A stretch of 28,638 bases of DNA from Cymbomonas tetramitiformis (lineage: Eukaryota; Chlorophyta; Pyramimonadophyceae; Pyramimonadales; Pyramimonadaceae): the NCBI GenBank assembly GCA_001247695.2, contig LGRX02034498.1, positions 1 through 28,638 on the forward strand, given 5' to 3'. The notes below the pieces were generated by a model, which worked only from the letters and a program-made list of their open reading frames with translations, was not told the origin of the DNA and searched no databases. The position numbers were made by a program, and so were the translations under genes. Shown here one piece after another: positions 8,001 through 17,900 of the stretch; within the stretch, counting starts at the first letter, position 1; each line of letters begins with the position of its first letter.

Positions 8001-9527
8001 ATGCTGGTCCTGCCGCTGCTGCTGGTGCTGGTGCTGACGCTGCAGATGGGCAGACAGCACGGTGCAGACATGCGAGTATGCCATGCATAGTTGCAGCCAA
8101 GGCCATTTAGGTGACACCCTCTTAGGATGCAGCACTCGGGTGAAGTTGAGCAACCTTGTGGTGAGGTCATCAACATGAAGAGCCATCCAGCTGTCCCGAA
8201 TGTCGCCAGGGGCGAAGAGTCTGACAACTGGATGGAGGGCCTCTACTGGACTCTGGTGGACCTGATTTGCCCCACGCAGGGCATGTCCTATGGCCTCATC
8301 CACGTTTCCACCGACTTGATGGACACATGGGTCCTCCTCTGTCTGAGTGGCGGCATCCTGTGTTCGCGTTGTGGCACGCGCCCCCTGCCGCCTGCCAGCT
8401 TCTGGTTCTGCGCTAGCTTCTGGTTCTGTGCTGGAGTTTCTACTGCAATGCTGGGCCTGCTGCTGGTCCTGCTGCTGGCGCTGTGCCTGCTGCTGTTCCT
8501 GCTGCTGCCGGCTGCCAGCAGCCCGTGCCTGCTGTCCCCTCTCGACTGCTACACCATCCCCCATGTCCCGGAGGTACCTCCCGCTTAGCATTGCCACACG
8601 GTTAGGATGCATACAGGGCCAGCTGGCTGGGGCATATAGGGCAAGCTTGGGGCATGCATCTCACGAGGCCTGGGGCATACAGGTTAACCTGGGGTGTGCA
8701 TCTGCTGGGGCATGGGGCATACAGGGCATCCTTGGGGCATGCATACCCTGGGGCTTGGGGCATACAGGGCAACTTTGGGGCATGCATCCCCTGGGGCTTG
8801 GGGCATACAGGGCAACCTTGGGCCATGGGGCATGCTAGGGGCAGGCGGGCACGCACCTGCAGCAGCATGAGCAGCAGAAGCTGGTTGGGCTGCCCCACCC
8901 TGCCGCTTCACTTGTGCTGAAGGGGCACACACAGTAGGTATCAGGCGAAAACCCCTTAGCTTGAGGCAAGAACATGGCAGAGCCGTACAGTCATTGGGCA
9001 CGCAAGGTCTAGGCATACCAGTACGAGGATCGGCACTGGGCCTTTTGAGGCGGACTGGCCCCGGCCTCGGTACTTTGACAGCGCCAGCCTGAAGAGAATG
9101 GGCAACTACTGCAAGAGGAAATATTGGTGTAGTTAGATTGACTTAAAACAAGACAGCACAGGAAACCAAGCATGCATACGGTGACTGTGGGAAAGGAAAT
9201 ACCCTTTCTGTCATGCTCGCGTTTCCTTTTTTTTTTGGTCTGTCACCGCAGCCGCGCCAGGCTGTTGAGGCGGACCAGCAGCTGTGGAAGGAAAGATGCG
9301 TTCTTTTAAAGAATAAAAGGAAAAAAGAAGACGATGAGGGAAAGGCAAGTAGAAGCAATATTCTTACCAGCGGCTGGATGAAACTGCGTGGGAAGCAGGG
9401 AGTGCCCAGTAATCCGTTCGACGCGGCTAAACCCCTCCTGGTCCAATCTGCTGCCGCGGTGGACCTTGAAGTTACTCCTGGCGAAATGGTACTCCAAGGC
9501 CACGGCTCGGGGTTTATGTTGGATTAA
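6541..9527 (-). CDS. Spliced polyglutamine gene with HPD (J-domain-like) motif
   Basis: Proposed exons on the minus strand are: 9527-9368 (5' end uncertain), 9281-9203, 9108-8857, 8545-7176, 7080-6962, 6866-6707, then 6632 onward. All introns are GT-AG, with good acceptors such as TTTCCTCTTGCAG and CATTTGCAG. The joins from 8545 to 6632 keep one open frame across three introns, which is strong support for a real gene. Exon 4 has about 85 ordinary residues (DEAIGHALRG...SWMALHVDDLTTRLLNFTRV) and then long Q tracts with A/P-rich spacers. After it comes FATEELRSHYRHKPTLPWK and then RFIMLCHPDQLKKQGY. The HPD, the basic helix before it and the LKKQG after it resemble the auxilin-type J domain, which recruits Hsp70; that is inference from a short motif. 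Exon 2 has a KKRKREHDRK nuclear-signal-like stretch only if its A10 run is read as A9. Exon 3 may contain a further 102-bp intron (9018-8917). The start codon was not found. Confidence 0.6.
7380..8040. repeat. CAG/CTG trinucleotide tracts
   Basis: At least six separate CTG-rich runs (plus strand), the longest at about 7724-7790 and 7958-8002, interrupted by GCTGGTGCTGG and TTG variants. On the minus strand they encode the polyglutamine of exon 4 of the spliced gene. The plus-strand polyleucine and polyalanine frames over the same bases are shadows. Parts of the tract region are duplicated, since the sequence ACACGCTTCTGCTGCTG occurs twice (near 7718 and 7954). Confidence 0.95.
8610..8850. repeat. 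43-bp minisatellite, array B, inside intron 3
   Basis: Units at 8651-8692, 8693-8735, 8736-8778 and 8779-8821 follow the 43-bp pattern GGGGCATGCATCCCCTGGGG, then CTTGGGGCATACAGGGCAACCTT, with degenerate copies on both sides. The array almost fills the proposed intron 8856-8546. It is the same family as the array at 6400-6540. Confidence 0.9.
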
Positions 9528-9998
9528 GTTTTTGACATCTAGTGGATTAAGTTTTGTCTAGATGTCTAGAGGGTAGATTTAGATTAAGTTTATGTGACAC
9601 GATCGAATGACCGTATAATTCGCGCCTGCTTGTTCGACAATATGCACAACACTTCAACGACATTTCAAAATTGTTGGTATCAAACCTTTTTATTTCTTTA
9701 GACACCATCATGGTGGAAGTGCCGGCAGTCGCGGGTATGGCCTAGGTTTTGTGGGTTGATTTACGGCTAGCCGTAGGCCTTTGAGGACATCTTTTCTACG
9801 GGATTTAACGTTGGTTTACGCATCCTGGTTGGTCACCACACCGTTTCGTATCGGCCGCCATCTACCACACGACTTCTCGGAATTTCTGCTCTCTCACGGC
9901 AGCCGTATCGACGACCCACCGCATTTCTTGGCCGCCCAAGACTACCGCAATTTTTCCACGTCTTCTTGCCTCACTCCACCCCTATAGTCTTCTTCATC
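9528..9998. other. Divergent intergenic region
   Basis: It lies between the leftward spliced gene and the rightward gag-like ORF. GGATTAAGTTTT and related AGATTAAGTTTA words occur three times at 9520-9592. TGGTATCAAAC at 9675-9685 resembles the complement of the initiator methionine tRNA 3' end, as in a retrotransposon primer-binding site, but no LTR could be matched to it. No promoter could be named. Confidence 0.4.
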
Positions 9999-12299
9999 AT
10001 GGTTGCTTCTACTAGATCGACGGCTAGCATGGCGAATCGCCGCCGCACATTAAGCACAATCTTTGACTCCGTTGCTGCCAGGCATGCCAACACGCCCGCG
10101 ACCCCGCCAGCGGCACAGCCGGCCGCTAATTCGGCGGGGGCTACATTTTTGGCATCGGTGCGCACCCTACAGCGGGAGCACTTCGACATGAAGGTGGCGA
10201 AGCACGTCCAACGCAAGTTGTTCGACGGCAAAGAGGGGAGATTTTCCGGTGCGGAGCCCCACGCGGCGGCCATCTTCACGAGAATGGTGTCTGCCCTGCA
10301 GGCGGCATTCGTCACTGAGGACATCGGTTTCCTCCCGCTCTTCACGCTGGACGACGCTACTTTGGCCGTCCGCGTGGAGGCCAACAATTTGTTGTTCTCC
10401 ACGATCGAACTGCTGATCGACCCCTCGTCGCCCGCAGCGGACTGGTTGGACTCGTCCCACGCCAGCTTCCCGGCAGACGGTAAGCGTGTCCTGCTCGAGT
10501 TCGCCCGTCGGATGATCCCGATTGGAGACCCCTTCCAGGGGCAAGCGGACATGTTTGCCGTCCGCATCGCTGCGGGCGTGGACCCTCATGGACCCATTGA
10601 GGACTTCAACGCCGCGCTCGAGGCTGCGAGGACCAGATCAACGCTCCAGGACGAGGACGTGAAGTCACTTTTCATCAAAGCCCTCGACGCCACCTTCTAC
10701 CAGCCGGTGGTGTCCCGTTTGCTCCTTCACGACCAACGAGCCGCCCACGACCTACTCACTATTCAGCAGTGGGTGCGGGAGTGCTACGGCGAGCACGTGC
10801 GGGCGGGCACCGCCACCGCATCCGCACACCGGTACTCCCACGGCACGCACTTCATGGAGAAGGGCGTTGATGGGTCGGGTGCGGCGAGTGAGATCGCGGA
10901 CTTACGGACAATGGTGCTCGACTTGAAGAGGCAATTGGCCACCTTCCTCGTCACCGCCGAGTCCGAACCGTCTCCGCGGGGGTTTACCCCTCGCGCGGAC
11001 AAGCCGGACCGCCGCGTGAAGACTCGCTTCGCGGCCTCGCCCCTCCCCAAAGGGGGGAATTGGTCTCAATCCGTCTCACGAAAGGTGGCCTTCCACCGCG
11101 ACAGCGGCGCGACAATCCCGTACTGCCAAAATCAGGTGTGTGCTAAGGGGAAAGCGAGGCATTGGCACCGGGACTGCCCGAACGGGGGCAGGACCGGGCT
11201 CTCGGCGTTCGCCTTCGCCGAGGAGGCCGAGAACTCCGTGCTGGCCGCGAAGTTCCAGCACGCCATCGACCACGGCGACCCCGTGGAATTCGACGCCCTC
11301 TGCATGCTTGCGGGCGGGAAGCCGGAGGTCTTCACCGATCTCTCCGCGTGCTCGTTCTGCGAGGAGGACGGTGAGGTCCTTGTGTCCGCCGTCACCGAGT
11401 TCTCCGAGATGGCGCGCACGGCTGGGACTACAACATTCAACGTCAACACCTTCACTGCCGACTTGCCGGTGGTGTCGGAGCCGCCCGCGCACTCCCCGCC
11501 CGCGTCGGTTGAGTCCGAGGAGGAGTGGACCGGTCCGCCGAACCCCTTTTGCCCTCCCGTCACCCGCACGTTTGCCGATTTCATTGAGAGCACGGGGATT
11601 GCATTAGTGCCCGACGAGCCGGCCCCGAGCATGAATTTGCTCTCCGCGATTGAGGAGCCGGAGCGCGTGGTGGAGTACAAGCCCGCAACCTACGTCGCGA
11701 GCGACGACGACGACGAAGATGCCTCAGTTGAGCTGCCACGGCCGCGGTACGGCTGTGGGGGCGGCATTCCGAGGTTCGGGAGGTCTCTCCTCACTTCCTC
11801 CTTGGTGTGTGCGCTCTTTGTAATTTGTGCCACCGCCGCACCGCACGCCGTTGCCGGTGTCGGTGGTGCCGGTGCGCGCACATGCACGGGTCCACCGGTC
11901 GGTGGTGCTACGTCAACTGGCTCGGCAGTCCCGGCTGCGGAAGCTTCGCCAACTGACGTGGTTCATGACGTCCCATGTGCTATTCCACCTCGTCGCCAAC
12001 GGCGGGAGCAGAGACGGCAGGGACTCTACATGGCTCCGATGCCGTGGCATCCCGGGCCGCCACCGCCTGCCGAGTTGTTTGTGGACGGCCCTCCGCTGTC
12101 GCCGGCTTCATCTTCAGATGACGAGGCTCCACCGTCGGGCAGCACTTGGCAGCACCCCGGTGCGGTGCAGCCTCCCGTGATCGAGAACTCGTCAATTTCT
12201 TCTACGAATGATTCATCACCGGCCCCGGGGGCCGGCAACTGCTTCACAGTCACGCTGCTCCGAGCCGGGCAGACAGCTCCGAAGACCACTAGTGGCTAG
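9999..12299 (+). CDS. Gag-like polyprotein of a retroelement, no pol attached
   Basis: Starts at ATG 9999 and gives 766 aa. Residues of about 50-280 are helical and resemble the gag/UBN2-type region of copia-like elements (VLLEFARRMIPIGDP, DVKSLFIKALDATFYQPVVS, LLTIQQWVREC). At residue 376 there is a single unusual zinc-knuckle-like motif, C-x4-C-x6-H-x4-C (CQNQVCAKGKARHWHRDC), followed by acidic, Pro/Ser-rich sequence. A hydrophobic stretch near residues 595-618 (LLTSSLVCALFVICATAAPH) could be a membrane segment, odd for a gag. The frame ends at 12299 with a Ser/Pro-rich tail. No protease, RT, RNase H or integrase frame follows in the next 1.7 kb, so it belongs to a gag-only or truncated element, or is a domesticated gag. 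Third positions are G/C-rich, consistent with genuine coding. Confidence 0.7.
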   Translation: MVASTRSTASMANRRRTLSTIFDSVAARHANTPATPPAAQPAANSAGATFLASVRTLQREHFDMKVAKHVQRKLFDGKEGRFSGAEPHAAAIFTRMVSALQAAFVTEDIGFLPLFTLDDATLAVRVEANNLLFSTIELLIDPSSPAADWLDSSHASFPADGKRVLLEFARRMIPIGDPFQGQADMFAVRIAAGVDPHGPIEDFNAALEAARTRSTLQDEDVKSLFIKALDATFYQPVVSRLLLHDQRAAHDLLTIQQWVRECYGEHVRAGTATASAHRYSHGTHFMEKGVDGSGAASEIADLRTMVLDLKRQLATFLVTAESEPSPRGFTPRADKPDRRVKTRFAASPLPKGGNWSQSVSRKVAFHRDSGATIPYCQNQVCAKGKARHWHRDCPNGGRTGLSAFAFAEEAENSVLAAKFQHAIDHGDPVEFDALCMLAGGKPEVFTDLSACSFCEEDGEVLVSAVTEFSEMARTAGTTTFNVNTFTADLPVVSEPPAHSPPASVESEEEWTGPPNPFCPPVTRTFADFIESTGIALVPDEPAPSMNLLSAIEEPERVVEYKPATYVASDDDDEDASVELPRPRYGCGGGIPRFGRSLLTSSLVCALFVICATAAPHAVAGVGGAGARTCTGPPVGGATSTGSAVPAAEASPTDVVHDVPCAIPPRRQRREQRRQGLYMAPMPWHPGPPPPAELFVDGPPLSPASSSDDEAPPSGSTWQHPGAVQPPVIENSSISSTNDSSPAPGAGNCFTVTLLRAGQTAPKTTSG

Positions 12300-12798
12300 A
12301 ATTAGTCACGCCGTGCCTGCCTGGGGGTTAGCTATAGTGTAGCCTCCTAGATGTGCAGAAGAGCTCTGTGAAGTTGAGCTATGTTTAGGGTTTTGGCAAA
12401 GTAACAGCAGTATCTGACAATCTTGCTGTGACCTGGGACCGCCCTGACCAAGAGTACAGGCCCCCAGTTGTGCTAGTTTCCTCCTGAAGTTAAGTAGGGA
12501 GTTTGTTTGCTTCGTTCACTACTAGCTCCGGTCACCACCCTAGGTGGTGTGCTGGATGTGACACACCGACAGTCAAAATCTGTCACTTGTCGCTTCCTAT
12601 AGTAGGCTGGGTGACCGTCACCAGTAGACGGGAAACACCCGTTAGTATTTATGTGTACCTCTTTTATCAATCTGAGACTTTTACCGTTCTGATATCGAAA
12701 CCCTTAACTCAGGGTTTATTCTCCGTTATCCGATATATACACACCCGACTATATATCTGACATCTTCTACTGTGCCAGCTTCGGCATCGGCTACGGAG
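12300..12798. other. Non-coding region after the gag-like ORF
   Basis: No ORF of note. It contains the left copy of the diverged direct repeat described at 12532-13720 and several TATAT words near 12735-12756 just upstream of the small acidic ORF. Confidence 0.4.
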
Positions 12799-13720
12799 AT
12801 GCCTTCGCCTGGTGGTGATCTCGATTGGGAGACTCCGTCATTTTACTTTACGAATGATTTTGTTGATTCAGTGGACCCGGCTCAGGGTTTTTTGTTGGCT
12901 GACAATGTGCCACCGCTTGAGCCGCCTGAGCCCCCTGACCTCTTTCAGGACCTTGCTCAGGCAGATTTGAGTTTCGAGATGGCCGTCTTTTACGGTATGG
13001 CTCTACAGGAGAGAGGTCCCTTCGGGAATCCTCCATTCGGATCGGACTTGAGTGAGGCCGCCGCTGACTACTTTGGTGCCGTCGATTGACTTCTTGTTCA
13101 CTCTGGATGCACACCGACATGGTGGTGTGCGGAACTCCGGTGACTTCAACAATTTTTCTGGTTTACGATTTTACTTTGACACCTTTGAAATCTTCAATTT
13201 GACTTGCTGACGCAGAGCCTTTCAGTAGTTTAGCGAGACCTTCATTGCTCGTGTGTTTCTGCTCTTGTGCTGGCTAGAGGGTTCTAATTTGTGTATCAGA
13301 ATTGCACAGTTAGATTAGCAGTTAGGCCTTGTCACCCTAGCTCCTGCCCTAACACTTGCGCTTTACATTTTCTGACTCTCCTAGTTAGTCACCACCCACA
13401 GTGCTGGGGTGGTGTGCTGGAATCTGTATAGGCAGCCCTGGCCGGGAGTCCCGGTGCAGGCCCCTTTGACAGACTCCTAGGACCAACACTGGACTGCTGA
13501 CTGATTTGTAGGTTCGTGCTGTGACACACGCCGTGTCACAAGTAGGCTAGAATCCGAGACCGTCCGAGACCGTTCCGGGTATATCTAGCTTAGGGTTTAT
13601 TTATCTAAGAGAGTTTATCCACATTGAGTACGGGACTATCTGATATCTGGTGTACTAGGATATTCCGGTATGTTTTAGTCGCAAGAGGGGGAAAAGTGAT
13701 ATTAGCAGCGCTCGTTACAT
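12532..13720 (+). repeat. Pair of diverged direct repeats (TRIM- or LTR-like)
   Basis: Left and right copies share, in the same order: GTCACCACCC..GGTGGTGTGCTGGA (12532-12556 and 13389-13421), TGTGACACAC (12557-12566 and 13520-13529), a TAGGCT word (12604 and 13543 regions), and CTTA..AGGGTTTATT (about 12703 and 13588). The bases between these blocks have diverged or been rearranged. The spacing suggests two old terminal repeats around a body of about 0.75-0.9 kb that holds the acidic ORF at 12799-13089. No primer-binding site was found. Confidence 0.35.
12799..13089 (+). CDS. Small acidic protein, unknown function
   Basis: From ATG 12799 it gives 96 aa; the frame is open 27 bases further upstream with a GTG. 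It is strongly acidic and rich in Pro, Asp, Glu and Phe (GDLDWETPSFYFTNDFVDSV, LEPPEPPDLFQDLAQADLSF). I see no known domain. It lies between the two diverged direct repeats, 500 bp beyond the gag-like ORF, on the same strand. It may be a 3' ORF or last exon of that element. Acidic residues alternating with aromatic ones recall transcription-activation tails, but that is only a resemblance. Confidence 0.45.
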   Translation: MPSPGGDLDWETPSFYFTNDFVDSVDPAQGFLLADNVPPLEPPEPPDLFQDLAQADLSFEMAVFYGMALQERGPFGNPPFGSDLSEAAADYFGAVD

Positions 13721-14066
13721 ACGTATTGAATGATATGATATGCCACGGTTATTGGTTACAAGTACTTGTAGGCCATGTCATGCCATTGGAAGGGCGCAGG
13801 TGACGCACCCCCGCAAGTGGCACCAGGTTGGCGGGCACCGAAACAAAATCCAAGCCCAATCCAATCGCCCACTCCAGCCCTGTCCAACCCACGCACAGTC
13901 CAGTCCCGTCCAGTTAGCCGCAACCCACCCGCCCAGTCAAGTACAAGTACTTGTACAAGTACTTGTGCAAGTACTTGTACAAGTATTTGTATCAAGAGTC
14001 CAGTCCACTGAAGCGTCGTCACCCGCTAACAAGTGAGATTGCATATTCAAACGCAAGGACAATTAC
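13090..14066. other. No gene seen; repeats only
   Basis: It holds the right copy of the diverged repeat, a Pro-codon-rich stretch at 13800-13940 with several CCAGTCC words, and the 12-bp palindromic repeats at 13944-13991. The last bases before the LTR (14040-14066) show no match to the sequence beyond the other LTR. Confidence 0.45.
13944..13991. repeat. 12-bp palindromic tandem repeat
   Basis: Four copies of CAAGTACTTGTA (13944-13955, 13956-13967, 13968-13979, 13980-13991), the second and fourth with one change each. A fifth isolated copy is at 13759-13770. The CAAGTACTTG core is its own reverse complement, so the array can fold into cruciforms. Confidence 0.9.
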
Positions 14067-14753
14067 TGTGCCAGGGGCACGACGACAGATGCTCGGGGAT
14101 ATGTTTTTGATTGAACGTGCAAAGGTACACAATTCGGATTTTTATAATATACTGGATCAGGGCCAGATTGAGGTACAAACGATAATTCGGTTCCGAGTTC
14201 TGAAGGCTAAACACTTCTCAAGTGCTCTACTTATTCACTCGTCACTCAGGTTGCAGGGTCAACCACTCGAGAGCCGATGTCACACTTCGGCTCAACGTTC
14301 AGTTCCCGATCCGATCTCATTTCTAATTCCGATTCGTCATTCTCGATTCAGATGTTATGCCGACAGGCTGACACGATGACTGCCCCACAGTACTGTCATA
14401 CTACTGTACTGTCATACTGTCATACTGTCATAGCGCGTCATACTGTCATAACCTTAATATCTGATATTCGATTTCATTGTCTTTTCAACCCCGATGCGAA
14501 TCTGACCATTCTTCGAGGGTCTGACTGAGTTCCACGATGACACCCCCCACAGTACTGTCATACTACTATAGTGTCATACTGTCATACTGTCATAGTGTCA
14601 TAGTGTCATACTGTCATACCCCGGACATCTGGTATTCATTCTCATCGTGATTTCAAGCCCAATTTCACTGTCATCGTGCCAATCCCAGATTACCCCCGAT
14701 GACACACATACGGACACATAGGCATATCGGCTCACGCTGTGCCTCCGGGCACA
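14067..14753 (-). repeat. Left LTR (3' LTR in element orientation)
   Basis: Begins TGTGCCAGGGGCAC and ends GCCTCCGGGCACA, so the two ends are themselves short inverted repeats. It contains CATACTGT microsatellite runs near 14395-14450 and 14550-14620. The plus-strand open frame over 13951-14379 is largely LTR sequence antisense to the element and occurs in both LTRs simply because they are copies. Confidence 0.95.
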
Positions 14754-14767
14754 ACTCTCCCCCCCTT
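14754..14767 (-). promoter_or_regulatory. Polypurine tract
   Basis: Directly inside the 3' LTR, the minus strand reads AAGGGGGGGAGAGT. This is where the plus-strand DNA primer of reverse transcription is expected, and it fits the orientation given by the ORFs. Confidence 0.8.
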
Positions 14768-14941
14768 AGGAGTGGTCTACCTCCTGGGATCACTCCGCTA
14801 AGGTACCCATCTAAGTTCCAGTTCTTAGGTTTTCTGGTTCCTTGCTGTTTCCAGTTCTTAGGTTCTCTGGTCCCTCTTCGAGCATAGTTTGCCTGCCGCT
14901 ACCAGGGCACCACTTTCAAGAAGAAGGGTGCCACTTGGAAT

Positions 14942-17900
14942 CTAAAGCGGGTCTTCAGTGTCGCGGAGGCGTAAATGTCGGAAAAGTTGTCGTAGCAGGA
15001 GTGCTGGCACGGGATATACACTCGCAGATCGACCTGCTCCAGTCTGCTGCGGGTGAGGTCCAAGCTGAGCAGTCTCTGGATGAGCACCGGTTGCCCATCT
15101 GCACGCACACGGTGTTGAAGTAGTACAGCGTAGCAGGGGCGAGGGTGGTGCTGAGTTCGTCCATATGCAGGTGGGTTTCATGTACTGCGTACCGTACATG
15201 CAGTAGGTACACACCAGCGGTGGGGGAAGCTGGCGCATCATAGGGCGAAGCCGTAGCGCGTTAGGGAAGCGACCTCTGGGGTTTTCCATGAACCAATGTT
15301 TTGGCTCCAGGTAGTCAATGATCTGCAACGCTCGTCGTACGATTTTGTCAGCCTGGGGAAGGTCAGGGGGTCCACCAGTGGTGCGCGCTTGACTGTACTG
15401 CCTGCAGGGGGGACTTGCCCAAACAACATCGAAAAATCCAGGCGGGTATTGTCTGTAGTCCCATTGCAGGATGTCACACACATGAGTGGGTTGCCAGATA
15501 TGCCCGGAGTCGAGGGTCACTACTGAAGCGGAGGGGAAGCAATTTAGGAATTCCCTCTCTACTGAGCCAGTACCGCTGAAAAGTACGAGAATCCTGGGCG
15601 TGCGGGTTGTTTTTGCCTGTATTGCCAGCAGCTCTGTCACCAGTGCCAACGACCCATCTTCCACGCGCTCTTGGCGTTCCCACGGCAGGGGGATATCATC
15701 TTCCATCTGTTCGAGCTGGTCCAGTTCATCGCAGGGATTAGTGATGAGGTGGGCCAGTGTCATTCCGGCTTGAGCGGAGTGACGGCCACGCTGCTCGCGT
15801 CGCCGAGTGGCTTCGTCGCGGACTTGCGCTTCCATGTGCAGTCTCGCTTGCTCGAATTCACGAAGTTGTTGAAGTGGACTTCCGCGTTCAAGTTTGTCAC
15901 GCGTCCTCCATTGGTCGTGAGCTTTGGAGTAGCCAGTCCAGCGAACCTTCCACTCTTCCACCTCCTTTCCTCGAACAGACCGCACTCGACGTGCAAGAAT
16001 GCGCTCAACGTGTGCTTCCTTCTGACCGTCCACTACCACCTCTTCAGGTACTGCTAGGTGATCGCGTGCGGCAAAAACATCTTGTCCGCTGGTGTACGGT
16101 TTGAGGCGATGTTGAGCGAACACGTCGTGAATCCGCCAGTGAGGAGGGAGGCGTAGGCGGTAGGCTACTGGAGCTCCTCTGTCGGCCTCTGGCATGGTCA
16201 TCTGTACATCGCTGAAGAAGCGTTCGGTCACCGGAACTGGTCCATGCCAGCGCTTGGTCAGTTTCCTACAGATGGAGCGATCCATCACCTTCTCCGTAAG
16301 GTGTTTCGCCTCTATCCAGACCAGATCTCCAACAGCATACTCCCGCTGCCCGTGCCTGCGATCAAACTGCTCGCGCTGTCGCTGTTGAGCCAGCTCTAAC
16401 CGCTGTCTGGCGTCCCGCAGCTGCGACGAAAATTTCACAGCCACTTCGTGTGCGGTGCCTACTCCCCCAGTTCGTCGTCCAGCGGTGGACTGTGCGGCCT
16501 CCAGGAAAAGGTCCAACTGCGACAGCGGCGAGAACCCGAACACCAGTTCAAATGGCGTGAAGCCAGTAGATTCACTCCTGGAGTCATTGATCGCGAACTC
16601 CACGTTAGTGGTGAACAAATCCCAGTCCTCCACATTGGCGTCTACAAAGGACCTGAGCATGTCTTCAATAACCCTGTTGCTGTGTTCCGCCTGGCCGTCA
16701 GACCGAGGGTTGTACGGCGTGGTACGAGCCACTTTCACACCCATCAGTCTCATGAGTTCTTGCCAGAAAGCATCTTGAAACCGTGGGTCACGATCAGAGA
16801 CAATCTTCATAGGCGCGCCATGTAAGCGCCACACCGAGTCAAAGTAGATTCTGGCCACCACAGCTGCGGAGCTGTCGCCGAAGTTCATCGGCACAACGTG
16901 GACCATCTTCGTCAGCTTGCAGGTGAAGGCCACGAAAGCATCATTGCCTCTCTCTGATACCGGCAGGCCGGTGACGAAGTCCACCGCGACATCCTGCCAT
17001 GGCCTGTTCGGGATGCTGTGAGGGTTTAGCAACCCATCCGGGTAAGTTCCCCGCGGCCTCACTGATTGGCACACTGCGCAGGATGCAACCCAGGTGCCCA
17101 CATCTTCCGCGGCACCACGCCAATAGAAGCGTCGCAGCACCCTCTCCAGAGTCTTGTCTCGCCCAGTGTGGCCTGAGGACAATGACTCATGAGCATGGCG
17201 AATCACTACTTCTCGAAGTGGAGAGTCCTCCCCCAGCACCAACTGATATCTCCCTGCTGCGGTTCTCCAAACCACTTCACCCACTAGCCTGAAGTCCTGT
17301 AGGCATTGGTGTGGTGCCGCCTTCACTTTCTCTCTTAGTGAACGAAGTGTCCCCTCTCGGGTGTACTCCGCTTTCAACGCGCGCAGGAACTTTGAGTCCG
17401 ACTGCTGGGAGGCTGCGTCTCTGAAGTCTGCCGCCTCACCTGTCCTTATCACAGCGGGGGCTGTTCGCGGATGCCTCACGCGTGCTGGTTGTGGTTTGGC
17501 GGGAGGGGCGTGTACTATCAGAACAGGCCAGCGAAGGTCGAAGGCTCTCCCATCTGGGTTCTCGAAGAACTGGTTGGGCTCGCCCTTGTCATCGTGAGTA
17601 GGGATGACCTCCACAATCTGCATATTGGCCTTTCTGAAAAGTTTGCGCCACGCGGGGAGCTTGGACTGGTGATCTGGTAGAACGAATACTGCTGAGGTGT
17701 TCTCTGGGTCTGCCTTCCATTCTGCGATATACTTGTTCAAGATCGCCTCCACAGTAATGCACTTGGAGTTGTATGGAGGGTTACACCAAACCCGAAGACC
17801 CCTCCATTTCTCTGAAAGGCAGTCTGTCCAGAATCTATCCGCCTGTCTGTTGCGGCCGCCAAAGTCACAACAGGCGTCCACATCGAAGGGTCCAAATTTC

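Noticed and set aside
7188..8110. Long plus-strand polyleucine/polyalanine frames (up to 300 codons).
   Set aside because: They are the complement of the CAG-coded polyglutamine exon. Only the minus strand continues into spliced exons with ordinary protein sequence.
13951..14379. Plus-strand frame shared between 13951-14379 and 23985-24296.
   Set aside because: Most of it is LTR sequence antisense to the element; the sharing reflects LTR identity, not a conserved gene.
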